64,000 bases of DNA from Candidatus Binatia bacterium (GTDB lineage: Bacteria > Desulfobacterota > Binatia > UBA12015): assembly GCA_036563615.1 (NCBI GenBank), contig DATCMB010000021.1, positions 186,001-250,000 on the forward strand, in the 5' to 3' direction. The notes beneath the pieces were generated by a model. It worked only from the letters and a program-made list of their open reading frames with translations, was not told the origin of the DNA and did no database searches. Below, piece after piece: positions 1-8,426 of this stretch (positions are counted from its first letter, which is position 1; each line of letters begins with the position of its first letter). The position numbers and the translations under genes were made by a program.

Positions 1-692
1 ACGCCGACGCGCAGCTCCAGCTCGCCTACCTCGCGCAGACCGAGGGCAACCTCGGCACCGCGGCCGAGCACGCGAACGCGGCGCTCGCGGCGCGTCCCGG
101 CTCGACGAGCATCATCGAGTTCCTGGTGTCGCTCGAGCGCGAGCGCAAGCGGCTGCCGGCGGCGATCGAGCTCGCGCGGAAGCTGGTCGAGGCCGATCCC
201 AACAACGACCGCTACCACTTCACGCTCGGCGCGCTCTACAACGAGAACAACGACCGCGAGGCGTGCCTCGCCGAGATGCGTAAGGCGATCGAGCTCAACC
301 CGCAGAACGCCGCGGCGCTCAACTACCTCGGCTACTCGCTCGCGGAGGAAGGACGCGACCTCGACGAGGCGGAGCAGCTCATCCTCCGGGCGCTCGAGAT
401 CGATCCGAACGACGGCTTCTACGTCGACAGCCTCGGCTGGGTCTACTACCAGCGCGGCGACTACGCGCGCGCCGTCGACGAGCTGCAGCGCGCGCTCGAG
501 CTCGCGGGCGACGACCCGACGATCATCGAGCACCTCGCCGACGCCTACATGCAGGTCGGCCGTCAGCTCGAGGCGCTGCGTCTGTACCGCGATGCGCTGA
601 AGCGCACCGAGGACAACGCGCAGCGCGCCCGGATCGAGGACAAGGTCCGCGCGATGGAGCGGGCCGACAAGGTGGGCGCGTCGCGCCTGTGA
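1..692 (+). CDS. TPR-repeat protein, 5' end outside the window
   Basis: Only the C-terminal part is present; the frame is open from the first bases, so the true start lies upstream and the internal GTG near base 126 is not needed. The protein is made of tandem 34-residue tetratricopeptide units, seen as repeating patterns such as ALNYLGYSLAEEG, FYVDSLGWVYYQRGDY and IIEHLADAYMQVG, each ending in an IELNP or LEIDP-type turn. TPR arrays are protein-binding scaffolds; the partner cannot be told from the sequence. The stop overlaps the start of the following LolB-like gene by 4 bases, so the two are probably co-translated, and an envelope role is a reasonable inference. Confidence 0.85.
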   Translation, partial: ADAQLQLAYLAQTEGNLGTAAEHANAALAARPGSTSIIEFLVSLERERKRLPAAIELARKLVEADPNNDRYHFTLGALYNENNDREACLAEMRKAIELNPQNAAALNYLGYSLAEEGRDLDEAEQLILRALEIDPNDGFYVDSLGWVYYQRGDYARAVDELQRALELAGDDPTIIEHLADAYMQVGRQLEALRLYRDALKRTEDNAQRARIEDKVRAMERADKVGASRL

Positions 693-1633
693 GCTCGGGC
701 CCGCTCGCCCGTACCACCCGCAGCGTCGACGCGGGACGCTCGCGGCTCGGCGCGTCGCTGCTGGCGCTCGCGCTCGTGGCGCTGGCCGCCGGCTGCGCGG
801 GCGTCGCGCGTGCGCCCGGCGACCTGTCGCGTCCGGGGACGCTGCGCGAGGCCTCGCCGCAGGCGCTCGGCAACGTGATCGAGGCGCGGCGCGCGGCGCT
901 GCGCGGCCTGAGCGGCACGGCCAAGCTGCAGGTTTCGATCGACGACACGCGCGGCGGCGAGACGGTGCGCGAGCGTCTGCGCGCCTCGCAGGCGGTGCTG
1001 GTCGAGGCGCCGTCGTCGTTCCGGCTCGAAGCGCTGTCGCCGTTCGGCGTGACCTACGCGGTCGCGAGCGACGGCAGCGAGCTCGCGATCCTGGTCCCCG
1101 GCGAGCGCACGGTCTACCGCGGCCCCGCGACCGCGCCGGCGATCGGCATGGCGACCGGCGTTCAGGCGACCGCCGCCGAGGCGACCGAGGTCCTGCTCGG
1201 CCTGCCGCCGGTGCCGCCGCTGTCGCTGAGCGGCGCCTGGGTGTCGAGCGGGCGCGAGGCCGGGCTCGCGACCGGCACGCTGCCCGGCGAGATCGAGCCG
1301 ACCGTCCTGCTGCACGCCTTCAGCGCCGAGGCGCCGGGCGACACCTTCGTCGTCGGCTTCGCCCGGCTCCCCGAGAGCGAGACGGCGCCGGTCGTCGCGG
1401 TGTTCTTCGAGCGCATCACGGCGAATGGCGAGAAGGTGCTCGAGGCGCGCTTCGGCAACTTCCGGATGATCGACGGCGTGCCGGTCGCGACCTCGATCAC
1501 GGTGCGCACGCCGCACGCGGAGGCGATCCTGCAGTACGCGGACGTCACGCTGAACCCGCCGGTCGAGCGCACGCGCTTCTCGCTCGCGACCCCCGCCGGC
1601 ATGCGCGAGGCGCCGCTGGTGCCGCCGGCCTGA
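689..1633 (+). CDS. LolB-like / DUF4292-type outer-membrane lipoprotein
   Basis: 314 residues with a GTG start that overlaps the upstream TPR gene (GTGA). The N-terminus has a basic region, a hydrophobic stretch and a lipobox-like LAAGC, so it is probably an exported lipoprotein. The body (LSGTAKLQVSI, then SFRLEALSPFGVTYAVASDG) follows the LolB/LolA-like pattern of a beta-rich sheet that binds lipid chains, as in the DUF4292 group found beside TPR genes. Known LolB receives lipoproteins from LolA and inserts them in the outer membrane; this protein is longer than E. coli LolB (about 200 residues), so that exact role is inference. It sits between a TPR protein and a solute-binding lipoprotein. 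Confidence 0.65.
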   Translation: MSSGPLARTTRSVDAGRSRLGASLLALALVALAAGCAGVARAPGDLSRPGTLREASPQALGNVIEARRAALRGLSGTAKLQVSIDDTRGGETVRERLRASQAVLVEAPSSFRLEALSPFGVTYAVASDGSELAILVPGERTVYRGPATAPAIGMATGVQATAAEATEVLLGLPPVPPLSLSGAWVSSGREAGLATGTLPGEIEPTVLLHAFSAEAPGDTFVVGFARLPESETAPVVAVFFERITANGEKVLEARFGNFRMIDGVPVATSITVRTPHAEAILQYADVTLNPPVERTRFSLATPAGMREAPLVPPA

Positions 1634-1667
1634 CGCGGGCGGCCCGGTCGAGCTCGCGGTCCAACCG

Positions 1668-3395
1668 ATGTCCCGCACGCTTCGCTGCGTCGCGCTGCTC
1701 GTCGTCGCGCTGCTCGCAACGGCCTGCGAGCGCGGCGAGTCGCGGCTGTCGCGCCGCGCGCACACCGAGACGAGCCGTCTCGTCAACGCGATCCTCAGCG
1801 ATCCCAAGACCTTCAACTCGATCCTGGTGACCGACGCGACCTCGTCGGACGTGCTGCGGCCCATCTTCGATGGCCTCGTCGACATCGACTACGAGACGAC
1901 GCTGCCGAAGCCCGAGCTCGCCGAGCGCTGGGAGTGGAGCGACGACGGCAAGGTCTGCACCTTCTACCTGCGGCGCGACGTGCGCTGGCACGACGGCGAG
2001 CCGTTCACCGCCGACGACGTCGCGTTCACCTTCGCCGCGATCTTCGATCCGAAGGTGCCGAACAGCGCGCGCTTCACGCTCACCGTCAAGGGCGAGTCGA
2101 TCCGGGTCGAGGTGGTCGACGAGCACACGGTGCGCTTCCTCCTGCCGGAGCCGTTCGCGCCGATTCTCTCGGCGGTCGCGCTGCCGATCCTGCCGGAGCA
2201 CGTGCTCGGCAAGGCGCTCGCGGAAGGGCGCTTCGCGCAGGTCTGGGGCATCGACACGCCGCCCGAGCAGATCGTCGGCACGGGGCCGTACAAGCTCAGG
2301 CGCTACGTCCCGGCGCAGTACCTCGAGTACGTGCGCAACGACGACTACTGGAAGCGTGACGCGAACGGCGAGCGCCTGCCCTACCTCGAGCGTCGCGTGA
2401 CGCTGATCGTACCCGAGCAGAACGCGCTCAGCCTGCGCTTCCTCGACGGTCAGACCCACTACTACGCGCCGCGCCCCGAGGAGATCGCCGACCTGCAGGA
2501 CCGCGCGCGCGAGCTCGGCATCAAGGTCGACGAGATCGGCATCGACGCGGGGATCCTGTTCGTCTCCTTCAACCGCAACCCGCGCCACTACGGCGACGAT
2601 CCGCGCCTCGCGTGGTTCACCGACCGCCGCTTCCTGCTCGCGCTCGCGCACGCGATCGACAAGCAGGGAATGATCGACACGATCTACTACGGCTTCGGCG
2701 AGCCGGCGGTCGCGTACACCTCGCCCGCGAACCCGGTGTTCCACAACCCGAACCTGCGCGACTACCCGTACGACCTCGAGCTCGCCGCGCGCATGCTCGA
2801 CGAGGCGGGCTACCGCGACCGCGACGGCGACGGCTGGCGCGAGGACGAGCGCGGCAACCGCATCGAGTTCGGGCTGGTCACCAACGCCGGCAACCTGCTG
2901 CGCGAGCGCATGTGCTCGATCTTGCAGGACGACTGGACGCGGCTCGGCCTCAAGGTCAACTACCGTCCGCAGACCTTCCAGTCGCTGGTCGAGCGTCTGA
3001 GCTCGAGCTTCGACTGGGACGCGGTGCTCATGGGCTTCACCGGCAGCATCGACCCGAACAACGGCGCGAACCTGCTGCGCTCGAGCGGCAACCTGCACCT
3101 CTGGAACCCGGGCCAGAAGACGCCCGCCACGCCCTGGGAGGCGGAGATCGACCACCTGCTCGACGTCGGCGCCGCCGAGCTCGACCTCGAGAAGCGCCGT
3201 CAGGCGTACTTCCGCATCCAGGAGATCCTGCACGTCGAGCTGCCGATGCTGCCGACCGTGCGGCAAAAGATCGCGTTCGCGTACAGCGACGACCTGGTGA
3301 ACTTCCGCCCGACGGTGTGGGGCCTCTACGAGCCCGAGCGCATCCGCATCGCGGCTCCGTCGACGGCGGCGGGACCGGTCGCTTTCGCGCGCTAG
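1668..3395 (+). CDS. ABC transporter substrate-binding protein, family 5 (peptide/nickel type)
   Basis: 575 residues, the usual length for SBP_bac_5 proteins. The N-terminus is a signal peptide ending near LLATACERG, so the product is probably a lipoprotein or periplasmic. Family hallmarks are visible: DPKTFNSILVTDA near the start, the LAERWEWSDDGKVCTFYLR stretch, WHDGEPFTADDVAFTF, and GTGPYKLRRYVP in the middle. The family binds oligopeptides or similar ligands for an ABC importer. No permease or ATPase genes lie next to it, so it either works with transporter genes elsewhere or has another role. It begins 34 bases after the LolB-like gene. Confidence 0.85.
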   Translation: MSRTLRCVALLVVALLATACERGESRLSRRAHTETSRLVNAILSDPKTFNSILVTDATSSDVLRPIFDGLVDIDYETTLPKPELAERWEWSDDGKVCTFYLRRDVRWHDGEPFTADDVAFTFAAIFDPKVPNSARFTLTVKGESIRVEVVDEHTVRFLLPEPFAPILSAVALPILPEHVLGKALAEGRFAQVWGIDTPPEQIVGTGPYKLRRYVPAQYLEYVRNDDYWKRDANGERLPYLERRVTLIVPEQNALSLRFLDGQTHYYAPRPEEIADLQDRARELGIKVDEIGIDAGILFVSFNRNPRHYGDDPRLAWFTDRRFLLALAHAIDKQGMIDTIYYGFGEPAVAYTSPANPVFHNPNLRDYPYDLELAARMLDEAGYRDRDGDGWREDERGNRIEFGLVTNAGNLLRERMCSILQDDWTRLGLKVNYRPQTFQSLVERLSSSFDWDAVLMGFTGSIDPNNGANLLRSSGNLHLWNPGQKTPATPWEAEIDHLLDVGAAELDLEKRRQAYFRIQEILHVELPMLPTVRQKIAFAYSDDLVNFRPTVWGLYEPERIRIAAPSTAAGPVAFAR

Positions 3396-3402
3396 CGCGA
3401 AA
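3383..3402 (+). terminator. hairpin at the end of the binding-protein gene
   Basis: A perfect 8-bp stem (TTTCGCGC / GCGCGAAA) with a 4-base loop spans the stop codon of the substrate-binding protein gene. Only a short T pair follows, so it is a weak or non-canonical terminator, or an mRNA 3'-end stabiliser. Confidence 0.4.
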
Positions 3403-3472
3403 TTCCGCGTCCGCGCCAAATCCCGCGCAACCTCCTTCGCAGGATCCGGGCGGGATGCTAACCCGAGCGCAC

Positions 3473-4606
3473 ATGCCCCGCGTGCGACTGCTCCACACCT
3501 CGGACGTCCACCTGCGCCCGGACCGTCCGGAGCGCCGGCGTGCGCTCGAGAAGGTGTTCGCCGAAGCCGTCGCCCGCAACGCCGACGGCGTGATCGTCGC
3601 GGGCGATCTGTTCGATCGCGCGGCCGACGTCGTCGCCGAGCGCGCGGCGGTCCGCAAGATGGTGCAGGAGATCGCGCCGCGTCCGGTGATCTTCGTGCCC
3701 GGCAACCACGATCCCGACGCGTACGCCTCGAGCGCCGACTTCGGCGCCAACGCCGTCGTGCTCGCGAAGACGCCGTACGCGCGCGCCCGCGCCTGCGGCC
3801 TCGACTTCGTCGGCGTCCCCTACCAGCACGGGCGCACGGTCGCCGAGTGCTTGACGGGGCTCTCGACCGATCCGCGTCACACGGTGGTGGTCGCACACGC
3901 GACGCTGGTCGACGGCGTGGCGGACGCGTTCGTCGGCGACGGCGAGGAAGGAGCCTTCATGCCGGTGTTCGCGCCGGACGTGACGCGACGCTGCTGCTAT
4001 GCGGCGCTCGGCCACGTGCACGCCGGACGACACCTCGCGCAGCGCGAGGGCGAGCGGCTGATCGCGTACCCCGGCTCGCCGGTGACGACCAGCGCGCGCG
4101 AGCTCGGGCCGCGCGGCGTGCTGGTGGTCGACCTCGAGCCCGGCGTCGGCGTGCTCGCGCACGAGCAGGTCGCGCTCGCGACGCCGTACCACGAGCGCGT
4201 CGAGGTCTCGTGCATCCCGGGCGCGGAGCGCGAGGCGGTCGAGCAGCTCGCCAAGCAGGCGGCGGCGCTGAAGGGACCGGGCGTGCGCGTGATCGCGCGG
4301 CTGACCGGCGCGTCGGTCGAGCCCGAGAGCACGCTGCGCGAGTCGGCGAACCGCGCGCTGGCGCTCGCCTGGGGCATGCCGGTGCCGAGCGCGACGCCGC
4401 CGCGCGCCGCGGTCGACGACGACGCGGCGTCCTTCCCGATCCTCGAGCTCTCGGTGGCGAGCTTCCCGCAGCTCGCGCAGATCCCGGTGGTGTCGGAGTT
4501 CGTGACCCGGCTGGTGGGACGTGCGCGCGAGCGCGGCGACGACCCGGCGACCGTCGCGCGCGCGCTGCGCATGGGCCTCGCCGCGTTCCAGGAGTCGCTG
4601 CCGTGA
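3473..4606 (+). CDS. SbcD/YhaO-like metallophosphoesterase
   Basis: 377 residues from the ATG that gives MPRVRLLHTSDVHL; an ATG 18 bases upstream is the alternative. It carries the full calcineurin-like phosphoesterase set: SDVHL, GDLFD, GNHD, a single His in VVVAHATL and GHVHAG, which bind two metal ions. This is the architecture of SbcD/Mre11 and B. subtilis YhaO, the nuclease subunit of a DNA end-processing complex. The stop overlaps the start of the SbcC/Rad50-like ATPase by 4 bases, the arrangement expected for partner subunits. Nuclease activity and substrate are inferred from the family. Confidence 0.88.
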   Translation: MPRVRLLHTSDVHLRPDRPERRRALEKVFAEAVARNADGVIVAGDLFDRAADVVAERAAVRKMVQEIAPRPVIFVPGNHDPDAYASSADFGANAVVLAKTPYARARACGLDFVGVPYQHGRTVAECLTGLSTDPRHTVVVAHATLVDGVADAFVGDGEEGAFMPVFAPDVTRRCCYAALGHVHAGRHLAQREGERLIAYPGSPVTTSARELGPRGVLVVDLEPGVGVLAHEQVALATPYHERVEVSCIPGAEREAVEQLAKQAAALKGPGVRVIARLTGASVEPESTLRESANRALALAWGMPVPSATPPRAAVDDDAASFPILELSVASFPQLAQIPVVSEFVTRLVGRARERGDDPATVARALRMGLAAFQESLP

Positions 4607-6834
4607 GCATCCGCATCGAGCGGCTCGCGATCCGCGACTTCGGCCCGCTGCGCGACCTCCTGCTCGAGCCGGCCGACGTCACGGTGGTCTATGGCCCGAA
4701 CGAGGCCGGCAAGACGTCGTGCATCGACGCGCTCGTGCGCGCGCTGCGCGACCGCGTGCGCTCGGGCGGCTCGAAGCTGCTCGAGGGCTTTCGCGAGGGA
4801 CCCGGCTTCACCGGCGAGATCCAGCTCAAGCTCGTGCCCGAGGAGGGCGGCCCGCTGATCGAGCTGCTGCGCGAGCACCCGTCGCTCGCGCGGCTGTTCA
4901 TCGTCCGCGACGCCGACGCGTCGCTCGAGACCGGACGCAACTGGCTGAACGCGATCCGCGGACGTCTGGTCGGCATCGACCTGACCAAGGTCGCCGAGCG
5001 CGTGCGCAGCACGGCGGCGCTGAGCCAGAGCGGCGAGCTGCGCGACGCGAAGCAGGACGAGCGTCAGCGCCTCGCCGAGCGTCTCGCGCGCGTCGAGGCG
5101 TTTCTCGCCGACCTGCCCGCGGTCGCGCTGGTGATCGACGACATCGAGCGCACCGAGCGGCAGCGGCAGAAGCTGCGCGAGCGCTGCGAGAAGCTGCGCG
5201 CCGCCGAGCGCTACGAGCGCTACCGGATCGCGCGCGAGGCGCTCGCGCGCTGGCGTGCGGCGAGCGCGGAGCTCGCCGAGCTCGAGCGCTACGGCGAGGA
5301 CGACCTCGTGCAGTGGCGCGAGGGCGTGAGCGCCGTGCGCGCGGCCGCCGCGGTCGCGAAGAGCGCCGAGCACGACACGCACCGCCTGCGCGACGAGCTC
5401 GCGCTCGCGGCCGAGGAAGTGCGCAAGAAGGAGCTCGCGGCGGAGCACGCGACCTCGCTCGCGACCGAGTGCACGCGGCGCGATCTCGAAGCGGTGGTCA
5501 ACGCGGCGCGCATGCTGCGCTCCGCGGCGCACCTGTGGTCGCTCTGGCGCACGCCGCTCGCGGTGGTCGGCACGCTGCTCCTGCTGCTCGCGGTCGGGGT
5601 CGGCGTGGAAGCGCTCGCACACCCCGAGGACGCGTCGCGCAGCGTGTCGCTCGGGCTCGCGGCGGGCGCGGCGGCGTTCGCGGGGCTGCTCTCGGGCGGG
5701 CTCGCGATCTTCGCGACGAGCCGCATGCGCGCCGCGGCGCAGGCCGAGGAGCGCGCGATCGCGAGCTGCGGCGCGCTCTTGCGTCGCGCCAACACGCTCG
5801 AGGACTGCGCGACCCAGCTCGCCGCGATCAGCAGCGGTGCCGATCGCGCGCAGCTCGAGCTGACCGCCGCGACCGAGAGAAAGCGTCAAGTCGAGGCGAC
5901 GCTCGCCACCGCGCAGCGCATCGAGACCGAGCGCCTGCAGCGGCTCGACGAGGCGCAGCGCAAGATCGCGCAGGTGCGCGAGCGTGTGCGCCTCGCGAGC
6001 CTCGATCAGCTCGAGGAGAAGCTTCGTCAGCGGACGCGCGCCGCGTCGGCGCGCGATCAGGCGCGCGCGACGCTCGCGAGCCTGCTCGGCGAGGTCGCGG
6101 ACGGCGACGTCGAGCGGCGCATCGAGGCGCTCGCCGTCGCGGATCCCGGGCTCGCCGCCGACCCGAACGAGCTCCTGCAGTGCGAGCAGCAGATCGAGCA
6201 GCTCGACGCGCGTCTCATGCGGCTGCGCACCGAGCTCGGCGACCGCCGCGAGCGCACGCTCGCGACCATCGGCCTGCCGGACCTGAGCGCGGCCGAGGCG
6301 GAGCGCGAGCGGCTTTCGGCCGCCGTCGCCGCGATCGACCGCGACGCCGCGGCGGCGCGGCTGTGCGTCGAGACGCTGCAGGAGCTCGCGCAGGACATCG
6401 ACCGTCCCCTGCGCGAAGCGCTCGGTCCGGGACCGGGCGGCGCCGGAGCCTACCTCTCGCGCCTCACCGCCGGACGCTACCGCTCCGTCGTGCTCGACAG
6501 CGAGGGACGGCTCGCGGTCGAGCGCAAGGACGGCACGCGCTTCGGCAGCGAGTCGCTGAGCCGCGGCGCGCGCGACCAGCTGTCGCTCGCGGTGCGCCTC
6601 GCGCTCGTCCGCCGGCTGCTCGGCGAGCCCGGCTTCCTGGTGCTCGACGACGCCTTCCTGTCCTCGGACGCGACGCGCCGCGAAGCGCTCGCGACCGCGC
6701 TAGCCGAGCTCGCGCAGGAAGGCTGGCAGATCATCTACTTCACCTTCGATGCGCTGCTCCGCGACCGGCTCGCGCAGCTGCACGCCAAGCTCGTCGACCT
6801 CGCAGCGCCGCCCCGGATCGTCGAGTCGGCGTGA
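4603..6834 (+). CDS. SbcC/Rad50/YhaN-like ATPase with two internal membrane segments
   Basis: 743 residues, GTG start overlapping the phosphoesterase stop. The N-terminus has MSIRIERLAIRDFGPL followed by the Walker A GPNEAGKTS; the C-terminus has the ABC signature SLSRGARDQLSLAVRL and Walker B FLVLDDAF. Long charged coiled-coil arms lie between. In the centre (about residues 310-375) are two hydrophobic stretches, LAVVGTLLLLLAVGVGV and LGLAAGAAAFAGLLSGGLAI, which look like a membrane hairpin where Rad50 has its zinc hook. It is shorter than E. coli SbcC (1048 residues). It is probably the ATPase partner of the upstream phosphoesterase; the membrane tether is inferred from hydrophobicity. Confidence 0.85.
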   Translation: MSIRIERLAIRDFGPLRDLLLEPADVTVVYGPNEAGKTSCIDALVRALRDRVRSGGSKLLEGFREGPGFTGEIQLKLVPEEGGPLIELLREHPSLARLFIVRDADASLETGRNWLNAIRGRLVGIDLTKVAERVRSTAALSQSGELRDAKQDERQRLAERLARVEAFLADLPAVALVIDDIERTERQRQKLRERCEKLRAAERYERYRIAREALARWRAASAELAELERYGEDDLVQWREGVSAVRAAAAVAKSAEHDTHRLRDELALAAEEVRKKELAAEHATSLATECTRRDLEAVVNAARMLRSAAHLWSLWRTPLAVVGTLLLLLAVGVGVEALAHPEDASRSVSLGLAAGAAAFAGLLSGGLAIFATSRMRAAAQAEERAIASCGALLRRANTLEDCATQLAAISSGADRAQLELTAATERKRQVEATLATAQRIETERLQRLDEAQRKIAQVRERVRLASLDQLEEKLRQRTRAASARDQARATLASLLGEVADGDVERRIEALAVADPGLAADPNELLQCEQQIEQLDARLMRLRTELGDRRERTLATIGLPDLSAAEAERERLSAAVAAIDRDAAAARLCVETLQELAQDIDRPLREALGPGPGGAGAYLSRLTAGRYRSVVLDSEGRLAVERKDGTRFGSESLSRGARDQLSLAVRLALVRRLLGEPGFLVLDDAFLSSDATRREALATALAELAQEGWQIIYFTFDALLRDRLAQLHAKLVDLAAPPRIVESA

Positions 6835-6852
6835 GGCAGAGCGGCGCGGGCG

Positions 6853-7356
6853 TCACTCGAGCGCGGCGAGCACGAACAGCGGTGAGCCGTACTCGACCGG
6901 CGTCCCGTTCTCGGCCTCGATGCTGACGATCCGCCCCGGCGTCTCGGCGTGGATCTCGTTCATCATCTTCATCGCCTCGATGATGCACAGCACCTGGCCG
7001 GGCTGGACGACGTCGCCCTCGCTGACGAAGGGCGCCGCGTCGGGCGCGGGCGCGCGGTAGAACGTGCCCACCATCGGCGAGGTGACGACGAGGTGGCCGG
7101 GCGGCAGCTCGCCCTGACCGTCACCGTCGCTCGCCGAGGGCTCGTCGCGCACGAACGACGGCGTCGACGCGAGCGTGGCGTCGTCGCGCGGCGCCGGCTC
7201 GCGCTCGGCGTGGTCCGGCGCGGGGTCGCCCGCCCGCGCGCGCGGCACGGCGCCGCGCACGAGACGGATCTTCCCCGAGCGGTCCTCGACCTCGAGCTCG
7301 GTGAGGCCCGCCTCCTCCATGAGGCGGACCAGCTTGCGGATCTCTTCGACGTCCAT
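6853..7356 (-). CDS. accB: Biotin carboxyl carrier protein of acetyl-CoA carboxylase
   Basis: 167 residues, normal for AccB. The N-terminal [20 protein letters not shown] and a charged Pro/Ala linker precede the C-terminal biotinyl domain (about residues 88-166). The biotin-acceptor motif EAMKMMNEI places the target at Lys130. AccB carries CO2 between biotin carboxylase (AccC) and carboxyltransferase in fatty-acid synthesis. It lies just downstream of aroQ on the same strand, as in many bacteria, but the usual next gene accC is absent: the neighbour is the convergent SbcC-like gene, 18 bases away. Confidence 0.95.
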   Translation of the reverse strand: MDVEEIRKLVRLMEEAGLTELEVEDRSGKIRLVRGAVPRARAGDPAPDHAEREPAPRDDATLASTPSFVRDEPSASDGDGQGELPPGHLVVTSPMVGTFYRAPAPDAAPFVSEGDVVQPGQVLCIIEAMKMMNEIHAETPGRIVSIEAENGTPVEYGSPLFVLAALE

Positions 7357-7380
7357 GGGGCTGGGGGCGGCGCTTCGGGG

Positions 7381-7833
7381 TCAGTGCTTCGCCGGGCCGC
7401 CGGCGGCGAGCGCCGCCGCGGCGCGCAGGCCGAGCAGGTAGCTGTCGACGCCGAAGCCACAGATCTGTCCGGTGGCGATGCCGGCGATCAGCGAGCGATG
7501 CCGGAAGCGCTCGCGACGGTGCACGTTGCTCAGGTGCACCTCGATCACCGGAACGCCGGATGCGGCGAGCGCGTCGCGCAGCGCGACGCTGGTGTGCGTG
7601 TAGCCGGCGGCGTTGACGACGATCGCGCTGATCCGACCGCGCGCCGACTGGATGCGATCGATCAGCTCGCCCTCGTGGTTCGACTGGAAGGTCTCGACGT
7701 GGACGCCGAGCTCGGCCGCGAGAGCCGTCAGCCGACGGTCGATCTCGGCGAGCGTGATGCGGCCGTAGATCTCCGGCTCGCGGTCGCCGAGAAGGTTCAG
7801 GTTCGGGCCGTGCAACACGAGGACGCTCGACAC
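7381..7833 (-). CDS. aroQ: Type II 3-dehydroquinate dehydratase
   Basis: 150 residues, the standard size for the class II dodecameric enzyme that converts 3-dehydroquinate to 3-dehydroshikimate in the cytoplasm (third step of the shikimate pathway). Motifs seen are [18 protein letters not shown] with the catalytic Tyr, [29 protein letters not shown] and [14 protein letters not shown] with the catalytic His. It is first in an aroQ-accB pair and diverges from a membrane protein gene across 66 bases. Other shikimate genes (aroC, aroK, aroB) lie 4-7 kb away on the same strand. Confidence 0.96.
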   Translation of the reverse strand: MSSVLVLHGPNLNLLGDREPEIYGRITLAEIDRRLTALAAELGVHVETFQSNHEGELIDRIQSARGRISAIVVNAAGYTHTSVALRDALAASGVPVIEVHLSNVHRRERFRHRSLIAGIATGQICGFGVDSYLLGLRAAAALAAGGPAKH

Positions 7834-7899
7834 GGCGCGGATGCTAGCACGCGGACCGCCATTTGCCTCGCGGCCTCGGCTCCCCTAGCGTCGCGGCCC

Positions 7900-8334
7900 A
7901 TGTCGCTTCTCCGCAAGGTCCTCGGGGTGAAGATCGTGATCTCGCTCGTGCTGTGGGTGCTGCCGCTGCTGTTCCTGCCGGCAGGGCTGTTCCCCGAGTT
8001 CGGGATCCCGACCTGGACGCCGGCCGCGACGATCTTCGTCCGCCTGCTCGGCGCGGCCTATCTGGCGATCCTGGTGATCGAGGCGTGGAGCTGGACGTCG
8101 CCGGAGCGCCATCCCACCGGGGTGGTCGCCGGCCTGGTGTCGAGCGCCGGCGCGACGCTCGTGCTGTGGCACTACGTGTTCTACGGCGAGCTCTACAACT
8201 GGGAGGTGATCGGCAAGCTGCTGATCACGAGCTGGCTCGTGCTGCACGCGATCTTCACGATCCTGCTCGGCATCCTCGCGGTGCCGCTGCTGCGCGCGAC
8301 CGAGAGCAGCCACCCCCACTCGCCGACGCCGTAG
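7900..8334 (+). CDS. Small four-helix membrane protein, function unknown
   Basis: 144 residues starting at the ATG that gives MSLLRKVLGVKIVISLVLWV. Four hydrophobic segments are visible, around VISLVLWVLPLLFLPAG, TIFVRLLGAAYLAILVIEAW, GVVAGLVSSAGATLVLW and LITSWLVLHAIFTILLGILA. The termini are short and polar, with a Ser/Pro/His-rich tail. I do not recognise a named family and no catalytic residues stand out. It stands alone, facing away from aroQ and converging on the Ig-repeat gene, with a strong terminator between. Confidence 0.8.
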   Translation: MSLLRKVLGVKIVISLVLWVLPLLFLPAGLFPEFGIPTWTPAATIFVRLLGAAYLAILVIEAWSWTSPERHPTGVVAGLVSSAGATLVLWHYVFYGELYNWEVIGKLLITSWLVLHAIFTILLGILAVPLLRATESSHPHSPTP

Positions 8335-8360
8335 CGCACGCGCGCCCGACGGCGTCGGCG

Positions 8361-8404
8361 CCGAAAAAGAAAGAGGCGCGAGCCCCTCGGGCCCGCGCCT
8401 CTTC
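8361..8404 (-). terminator. Rho-independent terminator of the Ig-repeat gene
   Basis: A 10-bp stem (AAGAGGCGCG at 8371-8380 with its complement at 8394-8403) is extended by an inner GCCC/GGGC stem. On the minus strand it is followed by CTTTCTTTTTC, a good U-tract, so it ends transcription of the large minus-strand gene. The stem also lies downstream of the convergent membrane protein gene and could act in both directions. Confidence 0.85.
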
Positions 8405-8426
8405 CCGTCCGCTCAGCCGAGCCGGC

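Noticed and set aside
2612..3472. N-terminal extension of the SbcD-like protein into the binding-protein gene
   Set aside because: The extension is a shadow of the in-frame binding protein; the phosphoesterase starts with its conserved HTSDVHL shortly after the ATG at 3473.
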